Assembly (NCBI GenBank): GCA_017938155.1
Contig: JAGBCD010000011.1
Location: 1 to 44,315 of the forward strand
Reading direction: 5' to 3'
Length of the DNA: 44,315 bases
From: Paludibacteraceae bacterium
Lineage (GTDB): Bacteria > Bacteroidota > Bacteroidia > Bacteroidales > Paludibacteraceae
Of this stretch, positions 37,101 through 43,974 are shown piece by piece. Every line of letters starts with the position of its first letter. The stretch's first letter is position 1. The position numbers were made by a program, and so were the translations under genes. Under the pieces are notes generated by a model that searched no databases, was not told the DNA's origin, and saw only the letters and a program-made list of their open reading frames with translations.

Positions 37101-37571
37101 CAAACCTGGCACAGCACCTTGCAATGCTTTAGCTACGTCAGACTCTGTTTTAGATTCAAGGGTTTTGGAAACATCTACTGTTGTTACTGCACCTGTTAGG
37201 TTCGCTTTCTTTTGCGTACCATAACCGATGGCTACTACCTCGTCGAGTACTTGAGTGTCCTCTTTGAGCATAACAACCATGTCCTTGTGAGCGCGAACCT
37301 CTTGATCCTTGTAACCCATATAGCTTACAAGAAGGGTAACGTTCTTCTCTACTGATAGTACGAAAGCACCATCAATGTCAGTAATCGTACCATTGGTAGT
37401 ACCGACTTCAGCAACGTTAGCACCAATAAGAGGGTCACCATTAGCATCTACTACGCGACCTGTAATAGTTTCAGGAGCTGCATAAGCACTGATGCTAACC
37501 ATTGTCATTGCAAAAACTGCTAATGACATGAGTAGGCTACGAAAGCCATTCTCTTTACGTGTGTTCATCAT
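34194..37571 (-). CDS. SusC/RagA-family TonB-linked outer-membrane importer, copy A
   Basis: 1125 residues. Signal peptide with an SISAYAAPE cleavage region, a carboxypeptidase-D-like regulatory domain (ETITGRVVDANGDPLIGANV), TonB box region VLDEVVAIGYGTQKKANLTG, plug (PGLTITNATGDIDADPTVVI, PLYIVDGVPVENL, ISVLKDASSTAIYGTRAA), then a long beta barrel ending SYSFGLQVTL. It imports the ligand held by the downstream SusD. The 5' end is nearly identical in DNA to copy B, with marked divergence further in. Upstream I find no full consensus promoter on this strand, only TACCTTTA at 37798-37791 with no matching -33 box. It may therefore be unexpressed in the orientation seen. Confidence 0.96.
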   Translation of the reverse strand: MMNTRKENGFRSLLMSLAVFAMTMVSISAYAAPETITGRVVDANGDPLIGANVAEVGTTNGTITDIDGAFVLSVEKNVTLLVSYMGYKDQEVRAHKDMVVMLKEDTQVLDEVVAIGYGTQKKANLTGAVTTVDVSKTLESKTESDVAKALQGAVPGLTITNATGDIDADPTVVIRGIGTLSNGATSTPLYIVDGVPVENLGYLNANDIESISVLKDASSTAIYGTRAAFGVVLVTTKSAKTAEKVTVTYNNNFAWSRATASPNFPTVYEQAVAMTEAKGYLGERAELFGKYVDTKDFQEKAKNWLNWANSSEGAKVGIKDGKSPYREMIYGIDYDEYGFYADWDVAGIFFNDATPSQNHNLSVSGNSGKTNYYMSLGYNHQQGILNFNPDKMDKFNATVNLSTKINKWLEVGARFNMQHRNYQYPENRVGGYSNLWRWGSFFGPWGYFKDPDGQIYDGYTFLGGLKEAGDAYKKRMNLRAGGFIKLNLAKGLTFNGDYTFTYRAGNEKAIGMPAKYQVDTWFGEFTEDWWTGNAMAPYPTDSYLTQTNSHYYNHVANMYLNYNGSWNNHNLNIMVGANIDKDDYEYLTLSRKDLQDLNLPEMILTSDWSTYNHAHRHNGSVGIFGRINYDYKGIYLVELSGRYDGSSKFPSHTQWAFFPSGSLGYRISEEAYFAEAKQYVSNLKVRASYGVIGNQEIGSNMFLETMYKYPTSLNWIGSGNVKYDYFDQPNMVDPSLTWENIATTNIGIDLGFLNNELNVNFDWYQRTTNGMLAPGKPLPSVIGASAAKGNEGQLRTRGWELNVDWRHTFRDADNLTLHANFNLADYKAVITQWDSENLINTEYSGKEYGEIWGFEFDRYFNPEDIVGTDEEGNTIYADGIADQILLEVDPKFNFVPGDIKFVDQNGDGKIDWGKGTVEDHGDLVKIGNTTPRWQYSFRLGADWKGFDIDLFFQGVGKRDMWSTSAFVMPMMRAADITIYANQTDYITLAEIEAAKKGEGTIRQDADYPRIFPGNDPATTDGTIMDAGSNNYVPQDRYLINMAYLRLKNLTVGYTLPQKWTRKATIEKVRIYASFNNLADLVNHTAKYGFDPEVSRGKEGANYGYGAYARTAPLMRSYSFGLQVTL

Positions 37572-37598
37572 AATGTGTTATTAGTTAATTAATACTTT

Positions 37599-37615
37599 GT
37601 GGGAATCTCACCCAC
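37599..37615 (-). promoter_or_regulatory. Leader hairpin GTGGG-N7-CCCAC, copy A
   Basis: A 5-bp perfect stem with 7-nt loop, 27 nt before the susC A start codon. The same hairpin with one loop change precedes susC B. It is a candidate translation or transcript-stability element, or part of a recombination site. Confidence 0.55.
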
Positions 37616-37736
37616 GTTATTATGTAGTTTGTTGTGTTGCGTACAACTGAATTATTATTATAATTATATTTTATTACGCGTGTGCGCATGTGTGTAATTA
37701 TCTTATATGTGTTAAGTATAGATAACAGCATAAATT

Positions 37737-37747
37737 AATCGGTCGTT
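37737..37747. repeat. Left copy of an 11-bp inverted repeat bracketing recombinase and promoter
   Basis: AATCGGTCGTT here and its exact complement AACGACCGATT at 38692-38702. It lies just outside the recombinase stop codon. It is a candidate crossover site. Confidence 0.5.
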
Positions 37748-37773
37748 AAAATTCAGCAATATAATGGGTACAA

Positions 37774-38385
37774 TCAAATGTTTTCATCCATAAAGGTATA
37801 GTAGTAATTACGAACAGTATCACGATTAACATGCAATACATCCCCGATCTTCTTAAAGGACATACCTTCTGCTCTTAAACTTGCTATTTGTTGTTCCTTT
37901 TTGTGTAGTTTATAACTATTCTTGGAGAGTGATTTTCCTCTTGGTCTTCCCAATTTCACTCCTTCAGATTTTTTTCTTGCCAATGCCTCTTTAGTTCTTT
38001 GACTTATCAAGTTTCTCTCAATCTCAGCAGACAACCCGAAAGCAAATGCAAGTACTTTACTTTGAATATCATCGCCTAAGCGATAGTTGTCTTTGATTGT
38101 CCAAACCCTACACTCTTTTGTCATGCAAATATTTAGTATCTCCATAATCATAAAGAGATTTCTTCCCAAGCGCGATAGTTCACTACAAATAATAATATCA
38201 TTTTTCTTTATTTTCCGAAGAAGATTTCCAAGTTGACGACTATTGTAATTTTTGGTACCGCTAATGGTCTCTTCAATCCAATCGTCAATCAATATTTTCT
38301 GAAACATACAAAATTTGTTAATTTCAAAACGTTGGTTCTCCACCGTCTGCTTATCACTACTGACTCTTATGTATCCGTAAATCAT
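37774..38385 (-). CDS. Serine recombinase, Hin/Mpi-type DNA invertase
   Basis: 203 residues. The resolvase/invertase catalytic domain starts GYIRVSSDKQTVENQ with the nucleophile Ser9 by alignment to the family. SELSRLGRNLF (Arg72 and Arg75 region) and FGLSAEIERNLISQRTKEAL form the conserved core and E helix; GVKLGRPRGK is the usual hinge before a DNA-binding helix-turn-helix (IASLRAEGMSFKKIGDVLHV NRDTVRNYY region). Length and layout match small invertases such as Hin and the Bacteroides Mpi group rather than large integrases. It is more AT-rich than its neighbours and sits alone between two divergent susC genes, within an 11-bp inverted repeat. I infer that it inverts local DNA, including the susC B promoter; other distant target sites are possible. 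Confidence 0.93.
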   Translation of the reverse strand: MIYGYIRVSSDKQTVENQRFEINKFCMFQKILIDDWIEETISGTKNYNSRQLGNLLRKIKKNDIIICSELSRLGRNLFMIMEILNICMTKECRVWTIKDNYRLGDDIQSKVLAFAFGLSAEIERNLISQRTKEALARKKSEGVKLGRPRGKSLSKNSYKLHKKEQQIASLRAEGMSFKKIGDVLHVNRDTVRNYYYTFMDENI

Positions 38386-38607
38386 AATTTTGTTAAATTA
38401 AATTTTATAAATGGGATTATTGACATTATTAACAACTTTTCCAGCAACATCATTGACTGATATTGTTACCATGATATATCTGCCTTTGCGAATCACAATT
38501 ACATATATACTTATTTGAGATAAGGAATGTTAAAATATGTTATTAAACATATATTTTGATATTGTATGAAAAATAATTAAATTTTTATATATTTTTTTTT
38601 GCGAATA
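38386..38607. other. AT-rich region upstream of the recombinase
   Basis: No gene seen. It should contain the recombinase promoter on the minus strand, but I find no good TAnnTTTG match there. An imperfect palindrome AAAATATGTT-ATT-AAACATATATTTT (38532-38557) could be an operator. Confidence 0.5.
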
Positions 38608-38639
38608 TTTGTGTACATTGAAAAAAAAGCATAACTTTG
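38608..38639 (+). promoter_or_regulatory. Consensus promoter facing susC copy B
   Basis: TTTG at 38608-38611 and TAACTTTG at 38632-38639, with exact 20-nt spacing. The expected leader is about 180 nt to the susC B start codon. The promoter lies inside the segment bounded by the 11-bp inverted repeat. Confidence 0.82.
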
Positions 38640-38691
38640 TGACCGAAATAGTGTGCAAGTTACTATAGGATAAGTAGAGTTGCCGTGTAAA

Positions 38692-38702
38692 AACGACCGA
38701 TT
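38692..38702. repeat. Right copy of the 11-bp inverted repeat
   Basis: AACGACCGATT, exact reverse complement of 37737-37747. It lies about 50 nt downstream of the promoter -7 box, inside the susC B leader, and is flanked by GTGTAA/TTACAC, which can form a stem. Confidence 0.5.
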
Positions 38703-38784
38703 TAGTTGAGCACTTACACTACACCTATTTATATATGCATAAGGAAAAAAGCAAAGACATTTACACAACTACAACATAATTAAC

Positions 38785-38801
38785 GTGGGTGAAATTCCCA
38801 C
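38785..38801 (+). promoter_or_regulatory. Leader hairpin GTGGG-N7-CCCAC, copy B
   Basis: 5-bp stem with 7-nt loop TGAAATT, 27 nt before the susC B ATG; copy A has the same stem with one loop substitution. Confidence 0.55.
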
Positions 38802-38828
38802 AAAGTATTAATTAACTAATAACACATT

Positions 38829-41800
38829 ATGATGAACACACGTAAAGAGAATGGCTTTCGTAGCCTACTCATGTCATTAGCAGTTTTTGCAATGACAATG
38901 GTTAGCATCAGTGCTTATGCTGCTCCTGAAACTATTACAGGTCGCGTAGTAGATGCTAATGGTGACCCTCTCATTGGTGCTAACGTTGCTGAAGTCGGTA
39001 CTACCAATGGTACGATTACTGACATTGATGGTGCTTTCGTACTATCAGTAGAGAAGAACGTTACCCTTCTTGTTAGCTATATGGGCTACAAGGATCAAGA
39101 GGTTCGCGCTCACAAGGACATGGTTGTTATGCTCAAAGAGGACACACAAGTTCTTGACGAGGTAGTAGCCGTAGGTTATGGTACGCAAAAGAAAGCGAAC
39201 CTAACAGGTGCTGTAACAACTGTTGACGTTTCCAAAACCCTTGAGTCTAAGACCGAGTCTGACGTAGCAAAAGCATTGCAAGGTGCTGTGCCAGGTTTGA
39301 CTATCACCAACGCAACTGGTGACTTGGATGCTGATCCTACAGTAGTTATCCGTGGTATCGGTACATTGTCAAACAGCGGTGTTTCTACTCCATTGTATGT
39401 AGTAGATGGTGTTCCAGTAGAAAACCTTGGTTACCTCAACGCTAATGATATCGAGTCTATCTCTGTATTGAAAGACGCTTCATCTACCGCTATCTATGGT
39501 ACACGTGCAGCTTTCGGTGTTGTATTGGTTACCACCAAGTCTGCTAAGACTGCAGAGAAAGTTAGCGTAACTTACAACAACAACTTCGCTTGGAGCCGTG
39601 CAACCGCTCTTCCTGAGTACCCAACAGTAATGGAGCAAGCAAATGCTTTGACAGAGGCTAACACCCGCGCTGGTTTGGCATCTGAGCTCTTTGGTATGTA
39701 CCTCAACTCACCAGAGTTTATCGCAGGTGCTACTAAATGGCAAGAAAAACATGGTGGCAAATCTGGCTATCGTAAGATGGTTTATGGCGACGACTGGGAT
39801 GAGCATGGTTTCTATGCAGATTGGGATGTAGTAGGTATCTTGTTCAACAATGCTGCTCCATCACAACAACACAACCTCTCTGTATCAGGTAATTCAGGCA
39901 AGACTAACTATTATATGTCTCTTGGTTACAACCACCAACAAGGTTTGATGAACTTCAATCCTGACAAAATGGATAAGTTCAATGCCACTGTTAACCTTTC
40001 TACCAAAATCAACAAATGGTTAGAAGTTGGTGCTCGCTTCAATATGCAACATCGTACTTATACATATCCTTACACTCGTGGTCAAGGTTCATACCAATAT
40101 GTATGGCGCTGGGGTTCATTCTTCGGTCCTTACGGTTACTTTGAAGATGCAGAAGGCAAGCAATACGATGCTCGTAACATGATTGGTTATCGTAAAGCTG
40201 CTGCTGGTCCTGACGGTGATCCAAGCAACGACACATACCAAAAACGTATGAACATGCGTGCTGGTGGTTTCATCAAATTGAACCTCGCAAAAGGTTTGAC
40301 CTTCAATGGTGACTATACCTTTACCTATCGTGCAGGTCGCTACAAAGGTACGGGTTATGAGGAAGATATCGTAAACACATGGTCTCTCTTCGGTGAAGAT
40401 TGGTCACATGGTCCAACATCTACCTCTACTTTCATTGAGACAGAGAACACTCATTACTACAACCACGTAGCTAACATGTTCTTGAACTACAATGGTTCAT
40501 GGGAAGGACACAACCTCAACGTAATGGTTGGTGCTAACATTGACAAATCAGAGTATGAGTATTTGTACTACGAGCGTCATGGTATGCAAGATCCTAACAT
40601 GCCAGAGTTGAAACTCTTGTCAGAAGACTACAGCTATAGCCACAACCACAGCCGTAGCGGTTCTGCAGGTGTATTTGGTCGTATCAACTATGACTACAAA
40701 GGCATCTACCTCATTGAGTTGAGCGGACGCTATGATGGTTCAAGCAAATTCCCATCACACACCCAATGGGCATTCTTCCCATCAGGATCTATAGGTTATC
40801 GTATCAGCGAAGAACCTTACTTTGCAGATGCTAAGGAATATGTAAGCAACTTGAAACTACGTGCATCTTATGGTACCATTGGTAACCAAGAAATTGGTAG
40901 CAACATGTTCATCAAGACCATGGCTAAGACTACTAACGGTGTAAACTGGTTAGGTACAGGAACTTCTAAATATGACTATTTCGGAACTCCTAAGATGGTT
41001 GACCCAACCCTAACATGGGAGACTATCGCAACTACTAACGTAGGTATCGACCTCGGTTTCTTCAACAACGACTTGAACGTAAACTTTGACTGGTATCAAC
41101 GTACAACCAATGGTATGTTGGCTCCAGGTAAGGAGTTGCCATCTGTACTTGGTGCAAGTGCAGCTTATGAGAACGCAGGTCAACTTCGCACACGCGGTTG
41201 GGAATTGAACATTGATTGGCGTCATACTTTCAAAGATCTTGACGACCTCTCATTGCATGCAAACTTCAACCTCGCTGACTACAAAGCAACTATTACCAAC
41301 TGGGATTCTAACGACCTTACCAACACCAAATATACTGGTAAAGAGTATGGTGAAATCTGGGGCTTTGAGACCGATCGTTATTTCACAGCAGCAGACTTCA
41401 ATGCCGATGGTACTTATGCAGCTGGCGTAGCAGATCAATCAGGTCTTGAGAAAGATAAAGCATTTAGCTATGGTCCTGGTGATATCAAGTTCGTTGACCA
41501 AAACGGTGACGGCGTTATTGATTGGGGAGAAGGAACGAAAGATGATCATGGTGACCTCGTGAAGATTGGTAACACCACTCCTCGTTTCCAATACTCATTC
41601 CGTCTCGGTGCAGACTGGAAAGGTATTGATATTGACCTCTTCTTCCAAGGTGTAGGTAAACGTGATATGTGGAGCCCATCTGCATTCGTTATGCCTTTGA
41701 CACGTGGTACTGACGCTATCTATGCATGGCAAATGGATTACGTAACACAAGAAATGGTTGACAACAATGCCATCAACCAAGATGCTCGCTACCCACGCCT

Positions 41801-42152
41801 CTTCCCAGGTAATGCTGGTCAAGGTGTAGCAAGTGCTAACATCATGGATGCTGGTCGCAACAACTTCTACCCACAAGATAAGTATTTGATCAACATGGCT
41901 TATCTTCGTTTGAAAAACTTAACCGTTGGTTACACCTTGCCACAAAAGTGGACTCGCAAGGCAACTATCGAGAAAGTACGTATCTACGCTTCATTCAACA
42001 ACTTGGCTGACCTCGTAAATCATACCGCTCAATACGGTTTCGATCCTGAGGTATCATCAGGTCGTGGTACTGGTAGCTTCGGTAATGGTACCTATGGTCG
42101 TGTAGAACCTCTCATGCGTTCGTATTCATTCGGTTTGCAAGTAACACTATAA
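38829..42152 (+). CDS. SusC/RagA-family TonB-linked outer-membrane importer, copy B
   Basis: 1107 residues with the same domain order as copy A: signal peptide, carboxypeptidase-D-like domain, TonB box VLDEVVAVGYGTQKKANLTG, plug, and a barrel ending SYSFGLQVTL. Up to about residue 258 the protein is almost the same as copy A. The barrel then has unrelated loops (for example ALPEYPTVMEQANALTEANT) between conserved strands, suggesting a different ligand. It has a strong consensus promoter and long leader. SusD copy B follows after about 70 bp. The DNA favours codons such as CGT, GGT and AAC, as in highly expressed genes. Confidence 0.97.
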   Translation: MMNTRKENGFRSLLMSLAVFAMTMVSISAYAAPETITGRVVDANGDPLIGANVAEVGTTNGTITDIDGAFVLSVEKNVTLLVSYMGYKDQEVRAHKDMVVMLKEDTQVLDEVVAVGYGTQKKANLTGAVTTVDVSKTLESKTESDVAKALQGAVPGLTITNATGDLDADPTVVIRGIGTLSNSGVSTPLYVVDGVPVENLGYLNANDIESISVLKDASSTAIYGTRAAFGVVLVTTKSAKTAEKVSVTYNNNFAWSRATALPEYPTVMEQANALTEANTRAGLASELFGMYLNSPEFIAGATKWQEKHGGKSGYRKMVYGDDWDEHGFYADWDVVGILFNNAAPSQQHNLSVSGNSGKTNYYMSLGYNHQQGLMNFNPDKMDKFNATVNLSTKINKWLEVGARFNMQHRTYTYPYTRGQGSYQYVWRWGSFFGPYGYFEDAEGKQYDARNMIGYRKAAAGPDGDPSNDTYQKRMNMRAGGFIKLNLAKGLTFNGDYTFTYRAGRYKGTGYEEDIVNTWSLFGEDWSHGPTSTSTFIETENTHYYNHVANMFLNYNGSWEGHNLNVMVGANIDKSEYEYLYYERHGMQDPNMPELKLLSEDYSYSHNHSRSGSAGVFGRINYDYKGIYLIELSGRYDGSSKFPSHTQWAFFPSGSIGYRISEEPYFADAKEYVSNLKLRASYGTIGNQEIGSNMFIKTMAKTTNGVNWLGTGTSKYDYFGTPKMVDPTLTWETIATTNVGIDLGFFNNDLNVNFDWYQRTTNGMLAPGKELPSVLGASAAYENAGQLRTRGWELNIDWRHTFKDLDDLSLHANFNLADYKATITNWDSNDLTNTKYTGKEYGEIWGFETDRYFTAADFNADGTYAAGVADQSGLEKDKAFSYGPGDIKFVDQNGDGVIDWGEGTKDDHGDLVKIGNTTPRFQYSFRLGADWKGIDIDLFFQGVGKRDMWSPSAFVMPLTRGTDAIYAWQMDYVTQEMVDNNAINQDARYPRLFPGNAGQGVASANIMDAGRNNFYPQDKYLINMAYLRLKNLTVGYTLPQKWTRKATIEKVRIYASFNNLADLVNHTAQYGFDPEVSSGRGTGSFGNGTYGRVEPLMRSYSFGLQVTL

Positions 42153-42221
42153 TTAATGTTTGAGAAACAGATTGAATATTAATTATGAATTATTAACAAA
42201 TTAACTAAATTGAATACAGTT

Positions 42222-43913
42222 ATGAAAAAGATAATTTTAAGTTTGATGGCTGGTATGGTTCTTTTGACAGGTTGCGACTTGTTGAATCCAAACCCAATCG
42301 ATAATTTTACCGAGGATAACTTCTTCACCAGCGAGACCAACGTAGAAATGTACACCAACTATTTCTACAGCGAATGGGCTGGTTACGGAAACAGTGGTTC
42401 CTATGGTGATTTCTATTTCCCTAATTTGAACGACAACCAAGCTGTAACAGGTCTTTCTGGTTGGAACTTCAAGAACGTAAGTGCTTCTGATGGGACATGG
42501 AATGCTTGCTATACCGAGATTCGTCGTGCAAACATCCTACTCAAGCATATTGACGCTGTTGATATGCCTGCAGCAAGCAAAGATTACTACAAATCTCTTG
42601 CTCACCTCTATCGCGCTTGGCAACACTTCTGCGTAGTACGCAAATTCGGTGATTGCTACTGGGTAGATAAAGAGTTAACCACAGAAGATGCAACTATCCT
42701 TTATGGCAAACGTCACGCTCGTAACACCGTAATGGATAATGTATTGGCAGACCTCAACTTCGCAGTTGAAAACATGGGTACCAAGAACGCAGGTTCACGT
42801 ACAGCATACAACGTACACGTAGCTAACGCTATCAAATCACGTATTTGCTTGTTCGAAGGTACTTATGCTAAATATCACCAAAACGATGCTGCACGTGCAG
42901 AGAAATACTTGAAGGAAGCTCAAAATGCATCATTGGCTATCATCAATAGCGGCAACTTTGAATTGACCCCAGGTGCTGCTGGTTACCGTGCAAACTACAA
43001 CTCACTTGACTTGGCTGGCAACAAAGAGATGATTATGTACAAGAAATACATCGCTGGTACTCTTCCTCACGCTACTCAAGACTACTGCTGTGGTTCTACT
43101 CAAACCAACGGTATGAACAAAGCTGCTTTCAACTCATATTTGATGAAAGACGGTAAACTTCCTACTGGAGATGACAAAGGTAAACTCGGAACAGATGGTT
43201 TGGATAAAGATAAACCAGTTATCTATCACCTTTTGGAAGCTCGTGACCCACGTTTGGCTCAACAAATCGATGGTTACTTGGCATACGTAGGTAATGGTCG
43301 TATCCGTTACGAAGGAATGGAAGGCCAAGCAGGTGCTGCTGAGAACACATCTTCTACTGGTTATGGTATCTTGAAATTTGATGAGCCAGCTACTCCAGCA
43401 GCTCAACGTCAAGCTACTAATGGTAACGTAACAGATGGTCCTATCTTCTGGTTGGCAGAAATCATCCTTAACCAAGCTGAAGCTTGCGCTGAATTGGGTG
43501 ACGAAGCAGGTGCTAAGAAGTATGTTAACATGTTGCGTACCCGTGCAGAAATGCCAGAACTCGCATTGCAAAACGACCCTGCTAACAACATGGGTGTTAG
43601 CGACCTTATTTGGGAAGTACGTCGTGAGCGTCGCGTAGAGTTGATGTTCGACAACAACGATCGTTATTGGTCACTCATCCGTTGGCATCAATTGGATAAA
43701 CTTGATACTCAAAAGTATCCTGATCAAACTAAGGGTGCTTGGATTGACCCATCATGGCCAATCGCAAAGGAGAGTGTTAAGTTGGATGCTAATGGCTACA
43801 TCGATTGCCAAACAACTGATCCACGTGTATTCGAAGAGAAACACTACCTTGCTCCTATCCCATCTGGTCAAATCACATTGAACCCAGAAATCGGTCAAAA
43901 CCCAGGTTGGTAA
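42222..43913 (+). CDS. SusD/RagB-family glycan-binding lipoprotein, copy B
   Basis: 563 residues from the ATG at 42222 (MKKIILSLMAGMVLLTGC, lipobox LTGC). SusD signature segments are as in copy A: FTEDNFFTSETNVEMYTNYF, LYRAWQHFCVVRKFGDCYW, DLIWEVRRERRVELMFDNN, RYWSLIRWHQL and a C-terminal NPEIGQNPGW. It is clearly paralogous to copy A, with most change in surface segments such as residues 65-115. It pairs with SusC copy B. A terminator follows 26 bp after the stop. Confidence 0.96.
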   Translation: MKKIILSLMAGMVLLTGCDLLNPNPIDNFTEDNFFTSETNVEMYTNYFYSEWAGYGNSGSYGDFYFPNLNDNQAVTGLSGWNFKNVSASDGTWNACYTEIRRANILLKHIDAVDMPAASKDYYKSLAHLYRAWQHFCVVRKFGDCYWVDKELTTEDATILYGKRHARNTVMDNVLADLNFAVENMGTKNAGSRTAYNVHVANAIKSRICLFEGTYAKYHQNDAARAEKYLKEAQNASLAIINSGNFELTPGAAGYRANYNSLDLAGNKEMIMYKKYIAGTLPHATQDYCCGSTQTNGMNKAAFNSYLMKDGKLPTGDDKGKLGTDGLDKDKPVIYHLLEARDPRLAQQIDGYLAYVGNGRIRYEGMEGQAGAAENTSSTGYGILKFDEPATPAAQRQATNGNVTDGPIFWLAEIILNQAEACAELGDEAGAKKYVNMLRTRAEMPELALQNDPANNMGVSDLIWEVRRERRVELMFDNNDRYWSLIRWHQLDKLDTQKYPDQTKGAWIDPSWPIAKESVKLDANGYIDCQTTDPRVFEEKHYLAPIPSGQITLNPEIGQNPGW

Positions 43914-43939
43914 TCATATCGTATGATAATAAACAAAAT

Positions 43940-43962
43940 GGACTGCTTCGGCAGTCCTTTTT
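43940..43962 (+). terminator. Rho-independent terminator of susCD copy B
   Basis: GGACTGC-TTCG-GCAGTCC followed by TTTTT. It corresponds in position and sequence to the copy A terminator. Confidence 0.93.
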
Positions 43963-43974
43963 GTTTATCTAAAT

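Larger units (their letters stand above)
37572..37773 (-). other. Leader region of susC copy A
   Basis: This interval leads to susC A on the minus strand. The ~50 bases before the start codon match the susC B leader with one difference and include the GTGGG-N7-CCCAC hairpin. The 11-mer AACGACCGATT (37747-37737 on this strand) is also shared, but the stretch between is not conserved. Confidence 0.75.

Noticed and set aside
37774-38385. Recombinase as part of a transposon or prophage
   Set aside because: No transposase partner, phage gene, accessory cargo or target duplication is seen. The symmetrical susC surroundings fit a local invertase better.
38481-38488. TGCCTTTG as a second promoter -7 box
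   Set aside because: It lacks the leading TA and has no TTTG at 19-21 nt upstream; the 38608-38639 promoter is far better.
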